A DNA stretch of 64,000 nt from Agromyces protaetiae (lineage in GTDB: Bacteria > Actinomycetota > Actinomycetes > Actinomycetales > Microbacteriaceae): the NCBI RefSeq assembly GCF_004135405.1, contig NZ_CP035491.1:992001-1056000 (forward strand). Reading direction: 5' to 3'. Made by a program: the position numbers and the translations under genes. The stretch's first letter is position 1. Each line of letters begins with the position of its first letter. Under the pieces are notes generated by a model. It was not told where the DNA came from. It made no database searches and saw only the letters and a program-made list of their open reading frames with translations. Of the stretch, positions 27,205 to 36,336 are shown piece by piece.

Positions 27205-28488
27205 CTACTCGGTGGCGGGCTCGGGCTCGCTTGCAGTCACCCCGTTCACCTTCGGCGAGATCCGTCGCTCGAGCGCGAGCGCGAGCACCGCGATCGCGAC
27301 GCAGCCGGCCACCATCGCGGCGATGAACCAGGCGTCGAGCCCGTGGCCGAGGAGGAGCCCCGCAGCGACCGGGCCCGTGATCGCCCCGCCCTGGAACGCC
27401 GCGGCGTTGATCGCGTTGTACCGCCCGCGTGCGCGGTCGCTCGCGAGGTCGTTGTACACCGCAGGCACGGTCGGCTGAAGCATCGTCTCTCCGAAGGCGA
27501 AGACGCCCATGAACGCGAGCACGCCGATCGCGGCGACCACCGTGTCGGGCACGAGCCCCGTCGCTCCGAGGACGAGCCAGGACACCGCCCACGTGAGCGC
27601 CATGACCTGCATGACGCGAGTGCGGCGCTTGCCCGTGATGACCTTCAGCACGAGGAACTGCACGAGCACGATGACCGCGGTGTTCACCGCGAACGCGAAC
27701 CCGATGGTCTGCGTCGACACCCCCGAGACCTGCCGCGCGAACGCCGGGAACCCCGCCTCCATCTGCCCGTACCCGATGAACATGGCGACGAACGTGAGGA
27801 GCGTGATCCACAGCACCGCGGGCTGTCGGAGGATCTCGAGGTAGGTCGAAGGAGCCTTGTCGGATGCCTCGCCCGCGTCGTCTTCGTGCTCCGCGTGCGT
27901 GCGCACGTGCCTCAGCGGCCCGAGCAGGAGCGCCATCGGAATGAGGCTCGTCGCGGCATCCACCAGGAAGATCGCGACGAACGTCGCGGGCTCGTGCACG
28001 TCGACGAAGAACCCGCCGACGATGCCGCCGACGCCGATGCCGAGGTTCACGAGCGCGAAGTTGATGCCGAAGTACTGCTGGCGCACCTCGCCCTCGACGA
28101 CCGACGCGATGAGGGCGTTGAATCCCGGCCACGAGACGCCGAAGTTGACGCCGATGAGCACGAGCGCCACGCCCGCCGTCACGGGGTCGGTTGCGAACGC
28201 GAGGAGCGTGCAGCCCGCGATCATCGCCGTGAGCCCCGCGAGCAGCACGGGCTTCGCGCCGAACCGGTCGATGAGCGCGCCGCCGGGCCCGGTCACGACG
28301 AGCCCCGTGACCGCGATGAGCGCCATGAGCGTGCCCGACAGTGCGAGGTCGAACCCGCGTACCTCGTGCAGGTAGATGATCGTGAACGGCAGCGTCAGAC
28401 CGCGCCCGAGCGTCTGGATCGCGACCGTCGATAGCAGCCATCTGCCTTCGACGGGAAGGGCCGCCCAGAACGATCGGATACCGAGCAC
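27205..28488 (-). CDS. MFS transporter (probable drug efflux)
   Basis: It has 427 residues and 12 predicted membrane helices in two halves separated by a charged loop (about 188-215, HAEHEDDAGEASDKAPS). The first-half signature GPGGALIDRFGAKPVLLAG resembles MFS motif A of DHA1-type efflux pumps such as the MdtH group. The substrate is unknown. It is divergent from the next gene across an 83-bp gap. Confidence 0.88.
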   Translation of the reverse strand: MLGIRSFWAALPVEGRWLLSTVAIQTLGRGLTLPFTIIYLHEVRGFDLALSGTLMALIAVTGLVVTGPGGALIDRFGAKPVLLAGLTAMIAGCTLLAFATDPVTAGVALVLIGVNFGVSWPGFNALIASVVEGEVRQQYFGINFALVNLGIGVGGIVGGFFVDVHEPATFVAIFLVDAATSLIPMALLLGPLRHVRTHAEHEDDAGEASDKAPSTYLEILRQPAVLWITLLTFVAMFIGYGQMEAGFPAFARQVSGVSTQTIGFAFAVNTAVIVLVQFLVLKVITGKRRTRVMQVMALTWAVSWLVLGATGLVPDTVVAAIGVLAFMGVFAFGETMLQPTVPAVYNDLASDRARGRYNAINAAAFQGGAITGPVAAGLLLGHGLDAWFIAAMVAGCVAIAVLALALERRISPKVNGVTASEPEPATE

Positions 28489-28571
28489 CGAACCATTCTC
28501 GTCAATGCCGCCGACATCTCGTGTCTGGCGCTAGATTTGGGCCATCGGCTGTTCCAGGGGTGGAGGAAAGC

Positions 28572-29045
28572 ATGTCGGAGAACGACTTCGAGACCGGCGG
28601 CGCGGCGGTGCTCAACCGAGGGCAGGTCCGCGTCGTGCGGCTCACGGGGCTGGCCGGCGTCATCATCGGCATTGCGATGGTCCTCGTCGCGATCGCGGCG
28701 TGGATCTTCGTGTCGGCCGAGTTGCGCTCGGAGAACATCACCATCTCCGACGACGCGCCCATTCTCGCCGGACAGCAGGTGGGCGGCCCGATCAGCGCCT
28801 ACGTGCAGGCAGAGGTCATCCGTTCGCACTCGCTCGACATGGCGGGCGGCAAGACCTTCGCCGAGCTCGATCGCGAAGACCCGCTGCGGGCCACCGTCAT
28901 GAACGGCTCGTTCCTGCGGGCTTCGCTCTTCACCTCGGTCATCTCCTATGGTCTCGCCCTGCTCGCGATGGGCGTCGGGGTCATGTTCATCCTGTTCGGC
29001 TGGTCGCTCCGGACGGTCATTCCGCCGCTGCGGAAGACCTCGTAG
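28572..29045 (+). CDS. Two-helix membrane protein of unknown function
   Basis: It has 157 residues from an ATG with GGAGGA upstream. A hydrophobic helix (about 24-48, LAGVIIGIAMVLVAIAAWIF) is followed by an exported, acidic loop of about 70 residues and a second long helix (about 115-145). The loop contains ISDDAPILAGQQVGGPISAY. Similar actinobacterial proteins are often mislabelled as LigA dioxygenase; there is no enzyme motif here. Confidence 0.72.
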   Translation: MSENDFETGGAAVLNRGQVRVVRLTGLAGVIIGIAMVLVAIAAWIFVSAELRSENITISDDAPILAGQQVGGPISAYVQAEVIRSHSLDMAGGKTFAELDREDPLRATVMNGSFLRASLFTSVISYGLALLAMGVGVMFILFGWSLRTVIPPLRKTS

Positions 29046-29069
29046 CCGCCGCGGGCGTACGCTCGGATC

Positions 29070-30118
29070 ATGCTCGCCACCGTGATCCACGCCGCCCACG
29101 ACATCCGCGTCGAGCAGGTGCCCGACCCCGTCCTGTCGACGGGCGGAGACGCCATCGTCAAGGTCGTGGCCGCGTGCGTGTGCGGCTCCGACCTGTGGCC
29201 GTACCGCGGCATCACCGCGACGACCGCTCCGCGGCGCATCGGCCACGAGTTCGTCGGCGTCGTCGAAGCGATCGGAGACGACGTCACGATCGTGAAGGTC
29301 GGAGACTTCGTCATCGCCCCGTTCTACGTGTGCGACAACACGTGCGTGAACTGCCGCAACGGCGTCTCGACGTCGTGCCTGCACGGCGGCTGGTGGGGCA
29401 GCGCCGACCGCGAGGGCGCCTTCGCAGACGGCGGCCAGGGCGAGCGTGTGCGGGTGCCGCTCGCCGACGGCACGCTCGTCGTCGTGCCCGGCCCCGTCGA
29501 AGACCGCGAAGTGCCGGGGCTTCTCACTCTTGCCGACGTCATGGGGACGGGCCACCACGCCGCACTCTCGGCAGGCGTCACGCCCGGTTCGTCCGTCGCC
29601 GTCGTCGGCGACGGGGCGGTCGGGCTCTGCGCCGTCATCGCCGCACGTCGGCTCGGAGCATCCACCGTCATCGCCATGAGCCGCCACCGCGAGCGCCAAG
29701 AGCTCGCGCGCGACTTCGGCGCCACCCACATCGTCGCCGAACGGGGCGACGCGGGCGTGCTCGCGGTGCAAGAGCTGACGGGCGGCATCGGCGCCGACTT
29801 CGTGCTCGAGTGCGTCGGCACGAAGGAGTCGATGGACCAGGCGATCCGTTCGACCCGACCCGGTGGCATGGTCGGCTATGTCGGCGTGCCGAACGGTGGG
29901 CCCGAGTTGCCGATCCGCACGCTCTTCAGCGCGAACGTCGGCGTCAACGGCGGGGTCGCGCCCGTGCGCGGGTACATCGAAGAGCTGCTGCCCGACGTGC
30001 GGTCGGGGCGATCCAGCCGGGCCGCGTGTTCGACCTCGAGCTACCGCTCGGCGAAGCCGCCGAGGCGTACGCCGCGATGGACGAGCGCCGCGCGGTCAAG
30101 GTGCTGCTGCGGCCGTAG
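29070..30118 (+). pseudogene. Zinc-dependent alcohol dehydrogenase with a -1 frameshift near the 3' end
   Basis: Medium-chain dehydrogenase/reductase with a catalytic-zinc Cys in VVAACVCGSDLWPYRG, then GHEFVGVVEAIGDDVT, structural Cys residues (CDNTCVNCRNGVSTSCLHG) and the nucleotide fold SSVAVVGDGAVGLCAVIAA. The frame runs true for about 310 residues and is then lost. Adding one G to GGGG at 30005-30008 restores AIQPGRVFDLELPLGEAAEA and the normal end at 30118; unrepaired, the frame reads on to 30176. The repaired length, about 350, is normal. Confidence 0.85.
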
Positions 30119-30162
30119 CCTGCGCCGGCATGGACCCGGCGCTGACGCGGAGGCGCCGCAGG

Positions 30163-30783
30163 TCAGCCGACGGTGACCGTCTCGGAGTGGCTGACGCTGT
30201 GCGACGTGTGGATGGAGATCGGGAACCCGTAGGTGTTGCCGCCCGCCGCCTGCACGAACCAGATCGCGACGAGCACCGCGAAACCGGCGAGCGTGATCCA
30301 CAGCGGCCGGAGGCCGCGCCCGCCGGCCTCACGGGCGACGCGGATCGAGCGGCCGATCGGGTAGACGGAGATGGCGAGGATGACCCACGCCCACGAGAAC
30401 CGGTTCGAGTACCCGAGGTCGCCGAGCGCGCGGAAGTCGAGGACCGCGAACCAGACCGCGAAGCCGAGCGCGACCACCCAGGTGAGATCGGACGGCAGCC
30501 AGCCCGCCCCCGACCGCTCCGCGTAGTCGAGGACGGCGGCGAAGGGGTACGACACGAGCGGAAGCGCGGCGAGCACCCAGATCCAGGTCGTGTAGACCTT
30601 CGAGCCGACGGGGAGCGACGGGGCAGCGTCGGCTTTGCCGCCCTCCGGCCGGACGGCGGGAGCACTCCCGCCCTCGACCGAGACATGACGGGTCCACACC
30701 CGGCCGTCGTACCAGCGCAGCGGCTTCTCGTTGCTCGGGTCTGGGTACCAGCCGGGGGCGAACGCGGTGGCGTTGTCGGTCAC
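30163..30783 (-). CDS. DUF2510-type membrane protein
   Basis: It has 206 residues from a GTG at 30783 with AGGAGAT upstream; a longer frame upstream is not protein-like. The N-terminal DUF2510 motif is typical: PGWYPDPSNEKPLRWYDGRV. Five or so membrane segments follow, then an exported C-terminal tail rich in Ser, His and Thr (SIHTSHSVSHSETVTVG). DUF2510 is a common adapter in actinobacterial membrane and secretion proteins. The function is unknown. Confidence 0.82.
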   Translation of the reverse strand: MTDNATAFAPGWYPDPSNEKPLRWYDGRVWTRHVSVEGGSAPAVRPEGGKADAAPSLPVGSKVYTTWIWVLAALPLVSYPFAAVLDYAERSGAGWLPSDLTWVVALGFAVWFAVLDFRALGDLGYSNRFSWAWVILAISVYPIGRSIRVAREAGGRGLRPLWITLAGFAVLVAIWFVQAAGGNTYGFPISIHTSHSVSHSETVTVG

Positions 30784-30856
30784 GTGAATCTCCTGCGGCG
30801 GGACGGACGTCGGGTGGCCGCCCAGGCTACCGGCTGACGGATGTCCCGGCCCATCG

Positions 30857-30865
30857 TTATCCACA
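30857..30865 (+). promoter_or_regulatory. Perfect DnaA box (TTATCCACA)
   Basis: It is identical, with flanking CG and GGG, to the box at 21950. It lies in the 181-bp gap between the DUF2510 gene and the nitroreductase gene, both on the minus strand. Confidence 0.5.
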
Positions 30866-30883
30866 GGGCACGCGAACGAGAAC

Positions 30884-30933
30884 GCGCCCGGCACGAGACA
30901 TCCTCTAGCGGGCGGATGTCTCGCGCCGGGCGC
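30884..30933 (-). terminator. Terminator-like hairpin built from inverted GAGACATCC/GGATGTCTC words
   Basis: GCGCCCGGC, ACGAGACATCC (30884-30903) pairs with GGATGTCTCGC, GCCGGGCGC (30914-30933): 20 bp with a single mismatch and a 10-nt loop. It starts about 30 bp past the nitroreductase stop. The arms carry the T/A variant of the over-represented word, the same design as the hairpin after grpE. Confidence 0.8.
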
Positions 30934-30964
30934 GGATCACAGGCGGGCGGGAGCCCGCGTCGAC

Positions 30965-31557
30965 TTACTCGCCGACGATGACGAGCTCGGCGAGCCCCTT
31001 GCGCACGCGCGGCGCGACTTCGCGCTCGCGGAGCACCTCGGGAGGGCGTCGACGTCGCCGAGCGCGCCGATCGCCGTGATCGAGACGACCTCGATGTTCT
31101 CGGCGAGGTCGAAGTCGGCGTGGATGCGGGCCCCGTCGAAGCCGCCCATCTGGTGGGTGTGCAGGCCCTCGTGCTGCGCCTGCACCGTCATGTGCGCGAC
31201 CGCCTGACCGAGATCGTAACGGGCCCACGGGCGCTGCTTGCCCTCGTCGTCGGAGGTCTCGGCGAGGTTGACGACGAGCACGGCCGCCGAGTCGGCCCAC
31301 GCCTGGTTGAAGCCCATGAGCGCGTCGTGGATCTTCGTGAAGGCGGCCGTGCCGCGGCGCGCGACGATGAAGCGCCAGGGCTGCACGTTGTTGGCCGACG
31401 GCGCCCAGCGTGCGGCCTCGAAGATCGTGCGGAGGGTGTCGGTCGAGATCTCGGCGGCGGGGTCGTAGGCGCGCGGGCTCCAACGCTCGACGAGCGCGTC
31501 GATGAGGGGAGCCGAGGTGTCGGCCTTGCGCGAGGTGAGTTCGGTGACGAGGGTCAT
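30965..31557 (-). pseudogene. Nitroreductase-family gene (RutE-like) with a one-base frameshift
   Basis: FMN-dependent reductase of about 197 residues once repaired. It contains SPRAYDPAAEISTDTLRTIF, EAARWAPSANNVQPWRFIVA (FMN-binding SxxNxQPW) and MGGFDGARIHADFDLAENIE. The frame is lost after DVDALP near 31039-31043; one extra base restores EVLREREVAPRVRKGLAELV and the stop at 30965. The break is at a CGGG/CCCG junction rather than a long G run. The promoter region shares a 14-mer with clpB. Confidence 0.82.
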
Positions 31558-31664
31558 GGCGGAGCTTTCTCGAAATGGAATCGGAACCAGGGCTCCGTTG
31601 ACCTCATTCCATTCAAACGCATGCGCGCTGGGAGTATTCCGAACCGGATGACCCGGGGTCGCCG

Positions 31665-32744
31665 TCACGCGACCCGCCGCAGCTCCTCGCCGATCGCCGC
31701 GACGAACGCGTCGATGTCTTGCTCGGTCGTGTCGAACGAGCACATCCAGCGCACCTCGTGCTTCGCGGCATCCCAGTCGTAGAACTTGAAGCCGCGCGCG
31801 CGGAGCGTGTCGGCGACGCCCGCCGGCAGGGTCGCGAAGATGCCGTTCGACTGCGTCTTCTGGCTGAAGCCGAGCCCGTGCAGGTCGCCCGATGCGAGCC
31901 TCGCCTCGAGGGCGTCACGCAGACGTGCCGCCATGGCGTTGGCGTGCGACGCGCTCCGCAGCCACAGGTCGCCCTCGAGGAGCGCGATGAGCTGCGCCGA
32001 CACGAAGCGCATCTTGCTCGAGAGCTGCATGTTGAGCTTCCGCAGGTACTTCAGGCCTTCGGATGCCTCGGGGTTCAGCACGACGATCGCCTCGGCGCCG
32101 AGCGCACCGTTCTTGGTGCCGCCGAAGCTCAGCACGTCGACCCCGGCGTCGCGCGTGAACGCGCGGAGCGGGAGGCCGAGCGAGGCGGCGGCGTTCGAGA
32201 TGCGGGCGCCGTCCATGTGCAGGCGCATGCCGCGCTCGTGCGCGTGGTCGGCGATCGCCCGGATCTCGTCGGCGGTGTACGCCGTGCCGAGCTCGGTCGT
32301 CTGCGTGATCGACACGACGAGCGGCTGCGCGCGGTGCTCGTCGCCCCAGCCCCAGGCCTCGCGGTCGATGAGCTCGGGGGTGAGCTTGCCGTCGGGGGTC
32401 GGCACGTTCAGGATCTTGATGCCCGCGACGCGCTCGGGCGCGCCGCCCTCGTCGGTGTTGATGTGCGCCGTCGAGGCCGCGACGACCGCGCCCCAGCGGG
32501 GCAGCATCGACTGGATGCCGGTGACGTTCGCACCCGTGCCGTTGAAGACGGGGAACGCTTCGCCCCCTTCGCCGAAGTGCTGTGCGAACACCTCTTGCAG
32601 ACGCTCGGTGTAGGCGTCTTCGCCGTACGCGATCTGGTGCCCGCCGTTGGCGGCCGCGATCGCGGCGAGCACCTCGGGGTGCACGCCCGAGTAGTTGTCT
32701 GAGGCGAAGCCGCGGAACGAGAGGTCATGGAGCTGCGAAGTCAC
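31665..32744 (-). CDS. Low-specificity L-threonine aldolase (PLP-dependent)
   Basis: Cleaves threonine or allo-threonine to glycine and acetaldehyde. It has 359 residues in fold-type I PLP form: the N-terminal FASDNYSGVHPEVLAAIAAA, the substrate-phosphate region FNGTGANVTGIQSML, the HMDGARISNAA motif (Asp for the pyridine N) and the PLP lysine in VDVLSFGGTKNGALGAEAIV. All expected motifs are intact. It is downstream of an ABC exporter on the same strand and 43 bp away. Confidence 0.92.
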   Translation of the reverse strand: MTSQLHDLSFRGFASDNYSGVHPEVLAAIAAANGGHQIAYGEDAYTERLQEVFAQHFGEGGEAFPVFNGTGANVTGIQSMLPRWGAVVAASTAHINTDEGGAPERVAGIKILNVPTPDGKLTPELIDREAWGWGDEHRAQPLVVSITQTTELGTAYTADEIRAIADHAHERGMRLHMDGARISNAAASLGLPLRAFTRDAGVDVLSFGGTKNGALGAEAIVVLNPEASEGLKYLRKLNMQLSSKMRFVSAQLIALLEGDLWLRSASHANAMAARLRDALEARLASGDLHGLGFSQKTQSNGIFATLPAGVADTLRARGFKFYDWDAAKHEVRWMCSFDTTEQDIDAFVAAIGEELRRVA

Positions 32745-32787
32745 CGAACCATCCTCCCATTCCGCGGCTGAGCACGCTCCGAGCGCG

Positions 32788-33975
32788 CTACCCGCGCAGC
32801 GCCTCCGAGAACTTCACCCGCGCCCCCGTCTTCAACAGCGAGTTGCGATACATCCGCTCGCCGACGACGATCGCGAGCGCCGTCGTCGCGACGAGGATCA
32901 CGAGCGACAGGATCGGCTCCCACCACTGCGCCTGCTCGAGGAAGATGCGCACCGGCATCCCGATCGGCGCCGAGAACGGCACGTAGCTCATGATCGTGAG
33001 GATCGCGGGGTTGTCGTTCGCGAACACGATGAGGAAGTACGGGATCATCACGAGCATCGTCACGGGTGTCGTCACGTTCCCGACGTCCTCGGCGCGCGAC
33101 ACGGTCGCCGCCGTCGCTGCGAAGAGCGCCGCGAGCATGACGAAGCCGATCGCGAAGAACACGATGAACCACAGCACCGACGGCCCGAGCCCGCCGAGCA
33201 GCACGCGCTGACCGGTCACCGCGAGCCCGAGGATCGCGAGCCCCGCGATGACGATGATCTGCCCGAACGCCATGACGCTGTTGCCGACGACCTTGCCCGT
33301 GAGGAGCGCCCGCGCCGAAACCGCCGACAGCAGGATCTCGATGATGCGGGTCTGCTTCTCCTCGACGACCGACTGCGCGATCGTCGACCCGAACGTGATG
33401 GCCGAGAAGAAGAACACGATGCCGAACCCGAAGGCGACGAAGTAGGCGAGCATGGGGTCGGCGGGAGCCGGCTCGAGCACCGCGAACGGCGGCGTCACCG
33501 CGAGCGCCTGCACGACGTCGCGCGGCACCTGGTCGAGGCCGACCACGGTCACGTCGAACGCGTCGGCAGAGGCGGCGGCCGAGGCATCCGCGGAGCTCGC
33601 GCTCGTGAGCGAGTCGTCGTTCAAGAGGCCGGATGCCTCGAGCGCCGACGTCGGCGCGATGATCGCGTCGACATCGCCGTCGTGCAACGCCTGCGCGGCG
33701 TCGCCCAGGTCGGCCGTCGGCTCGATCCGCAGGGAGGCGCCCGAGATCGCTTCGGATGCCCCGCCCACGACGGCGACCTTCGGCGGCTCCTGGTTGGCGC
33801 TCACGAGCGAGCCGATGACGACCGACGCGAGGACGGCGAGCATGAGTACGAGCGTCGAGATGACGAACGCCTTGCTGCGCAGGCGCGACATGATCTCGCG
33901 CGAGGCGACGAGGCCGACGGTCTCGGTGAAGCGCGGCTCGCGCTGCTCGGTGAGGGTTTCGAGCGCAGTGCTCAT
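32788..33975 (-). CDS. ABC transporter permease, NatB/ABC-2 type
   Basis: It has 395 residues. One N-terminal helix (about 35-58), a large extracytoplasmic domain (about 60-185) and six clustered C-terminal helices are visible, the usual NatB plan. The EEKQTRIIEILLSAVSARAL coupling helix is diagnostic of ABC-2 exporters. Its ATG overlaps the ATPase stop (ATGA). Substrate is unknown; NatAB-like pumps export Na+, drugs or antimicrobial peptides. Confidence 0.9.
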   Translation of the reverse strand: MSTALETLTEQREPRFTETVGLVASREIMSRLRSKAFVISTLVLMLAVLASVVIGSLVSANQEPPKVAVVGGASEAISGASLRIEPTADLGDAAQALHDGDVDAIIAPTSALEASGLLNDDSLTSASSADASAAASADAFDVTVVGLDQVPRDVVQALAVTPPFAVLEPAPADPMLAYFVAFGFGIVFFFSAITFGSTIAQSVVEEKQTRIIEILLSAVSARALLTGKVVGNSVMAFGQIIVIAGLAILGLAVTGQRVLLGGLGPSVLWFIVFFAIGFVMLAALFAATAATVSRAEDVGNVTTPVTMLVMIPYFLIVFANDNPAILTIMSYVPFSAPIGMPVRIFLEQAQWWEPILSLVILVATTALAIVVGERMYRNSLLKTGARVKFSEALRG

Positions 33976-34856
33976 CGCACGACCTCCTTGAAGATCTGGG
34001 CGAGCGTGGTCTGCTCGCGCGTGAAGCTCACGACGTCGCCGCGCGAGACGGCTTCTTCGAGCACCGCCCGGCGGGAGGCATCCGTCTCGGCCTCGAAGAG
34101 CGCCCATCCGCCGTCGAAGCTCACGACCTCGATGCCGGGGATGCTTCGCACCCAGCCCGCGTCGCCCGACGTGAGAAGCTCCCAACGGTCGGTGCCGTGC
34201 TCGGCGCGGAGCGCCTCACGGGAGCCCGCGGCCCGGATCTGCCCGCCCGCGATGATGACGAGGTCGTCGCAGATGCGCTCGACGACGTCGAGCTGGTGCG
34301 ACGAGAAGAGCACGGGTGCGCCGCCCGCGGCGGCGTCGGCGAGCACCGACTGCACGACGTCGACGGCCATGGGGTCGAGCCCCGAGAACGGCTCGTCGAG
34401 CACGAGCACCTCGGGCTTGTGCACGAGGGCGGCCGCGATCTGCGCGCGTTGCTGGTTGCCGAGCGAGAGCGACTCGACGGTGTCGTTCAGCCGCTCTCCG
34501 AGGCCGAGCCGTTCGAGGAGTTCGGTCGCGTTGCGGCGGGCGGCGGCGGCCGTCCAGCCGTGCAGGCGGGCGAGGTAGACCGTCTGCTCGAGCACCTTCA
34601 TCTTGGGGTAGAGGCCGCGCTCTTCGGGCATGTACCCGAAGCGTCGGCGGTCGGCGGTCGTGACGGGCGAGCCGTCGATCGAGACCGTTCCGCCGTCGGC
34701 GGCGAGGACGCCGAGGGCGATCCGCATGGTCGTGGTCTTGCCGGCGCCGTTGCCGCCGACGAATCCAGTGAGGCGGCCGTCGCCGACGGTGAAGCTCACG
34801 TCGTCGAGCGCGAGCCGGTCGCCGTAGCGCTTGGTGAGATGGTCGAGTTCGAGCAT
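33972..34856 (-). CDS. ABC transporter ATP-binding protein, NatA type
   Basis: It has 294 residues. Walker A is GGNGAGKTTTMRIALG, the Q-loop region YMPEERGLYPKM, the signature LSLGNQQRAQIAAALVHKPE and Walker B VLVLDEPFSGLDP. The C-terminal 70 residues form the regulatory extension typical of DrrA/NatA. It is coupled by a four-base overlap to the permease. A divergent MFS gene lies beyond a 122-bp gap with an inverted repeat. Confidence 0.92.
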   Translation of the reverse strand: MLELDHLTKRYGDRLALDDVSFTVGDGRLTGFVGGNGAGKTTTMRIALGVLAADGGTVSIDGSPVTTADRRRFGYMPEERGLYPKMKVLEQTVYLARLHGWTAAAARRNATELLERLGLGERLNDTVESLSLGNQQRAQIAAALVHKPEVLVLDEPFSGLDPMAVDVVQSVLADAAAGGAPVLFSSHQLDVVERICDDLVIIAGGQIRAAGSREALRAEHGTDRWELLTSGDAGWVRSIPGIEVVSFDGGWALFEAETDASRRAVLEEAVSRGDVVSFTREQTTLAQIFKEVVR

Positions 34857-34891
34857 GGCTTCAAGCTACGGATGCCTCGAGCCGGCGTCAT

Positions 34892-34941
34892 CCGTCGCGC
34901 GGGGGGTCTTCGCTGCGGCCCGCGGCTCCGCCGCGCGACGG
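34892..34941. repeat. 11-bp perfect inverted repeat in a divergent promoter region
   Basis: CCGTCGCGCGG (34892-34902) recurs as its exact reverse complement CCGCGCGACGG at 34931-34941 with a 28-nt loop. It lies between the leftward ABC exporter and the rightward MFS gene, so it could be a shared operator. Confidence 0.5.
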
Positions 34942-34978
34942 ACTACCGGATGTCGGGGGCCGCAGTTACCCTCCCAGG

Positions 34979-36336
34979 GTGCGCACGTTCATCCAGGTGC
35001 TCGTCAACACGCTCGTCGCCAACGTGACGACGAGCTACCTCTGGTTCGCGCTCACGTTCTGGGTGTACCTCGAGACGCGGTCGGTGCTCGCGACGGGCAT
35101 CGTCGGCGGCGCCTACATGCTGCTCGTCGCCGTCTTCGGCATCCTGTTCGGCACGCTCGTCGACCGGTACAAGAAGCACCGGGTCATGCTCGTGTCGAGC
35201 ATCGTCACGTTCGCGGCGTTCGCGATCGCCGGAGGCATCTACCTCGCACAGCCCGAGTCGGCGCTCGTCGACATCGGCGGGCCGTGGTTCTGGCTGTTCA
35301 CGGGCATCATCCTCGTCGGCGGGGTCGTCGAGAACCTCCGCAACATCGCGCTCTCGACGACGGTGACCCTGCTCGTGCCCGTCGAGCGGCATGCGAACGC
35401 GAACGGCCTCGTCGGCACGGTGCAGGGCATCGCGTTCATCGTCACGAGCGTGTTCTCGGGGCTTTCGGTCGGGTTGCTCGGCATGGGGTGGACGCTGGCC
35501 ATCGCGATCGCATTCACCCTTCTCGCGCTCGCGCACCTCGCGTTCGTGCGCATCCCCGAAGAGCAGCCCGAGCGCACCCACGACGCCGCGTCGGCGTTCG
35601 ACCTGCGCGGGAGCATCCGGGCGATCCGTGCGGCGCAGGGACTCTTCGCGCTCATCGTCTTCTCGACGTTCAACAACCTCATCGGCGGCGTCTACATGGC
35701 GCTCATGGATCCCTACGGGCTCATCCTCTTCCCCGTCGAGGTCTGGGGATCGTGCTCGCGGTGAGCGCGACGGGGTTCCTCATCGGCGGCGCCGCGGTCG
35801 CGAAGTTCGGCCTCGGCAAGAACCCCATCCGCACGATGCTCGTGCTCGTCGCGGTCATGGGCGCGCTCGGCGCGTTCTTCACGATCCGCGACTGGTGGTG
35901 GCTCTACGCCGGGGGCATCTGGCTCTACATGACCCTCGTTCCCGCGATCGAGGCGGCCGAACAGACGGTCATCCAGAAGGTCGTACCGTACCGCACGCAA
36001 GGGCGCGTGTTCGGGTTCGCGGCGGCGTTCGAGGCCGCTGCCGCTCCCGTCACGGCGTTCCTCATCGCGCCGATCGCCGAGTTCTGGATCATCCCCTACA
36101 TGGAGAGCGGCGCGGGCCGCGACGCGTGGGGGTGGCTGCTCGGCGACGGCGCAGGGCGCGGGATCGCACTCGTGTTCTTCTTCGCGGGGCTCGTCATGGT
36201 CGTCATCGCGTTCGCCGCGTTCGCGACCCGCTCGTACCGTGTGCTGTCGCGGGAGTACGCCGAGACGCCCGGCGACTCGCCCGACGAGCTCGGGGCCGAT
36301 GGCGCGGCCGAGGTCGAGCAAGAGGTGGAGCGATGA
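34979..36336 (+). pseudogene. MFS transporter split by a -1 frameshift
   Basis: The first part (GTG 34979, stop at 35764) covers seven helices, beginning with RTFIQVLVNTLVANVTTSYL; the second (from about 35748, stop 36336) covers the rest, starting GIVLAVSATGFLIGGAAVAK. One more G in GGGG at 35745-35748 joins them into a normal 12-helix protein of about 452 residues. The repaired stop overlaps the cupin ATG by four bases, which argues that the gene is intact in the living cell. The family resembles MFS pumps of the multidrug or macrolide (MefA/Tet-V-like) type. Confidence 0.85.

Noticed and set aside
34979..36336. Programmed -1 ribosomal frameshifting
   Set aside because: The break sites do not share a slippery heptamer or downstream structure, and several unrelated genes show the same G-run loss; sequencing error is simpler.
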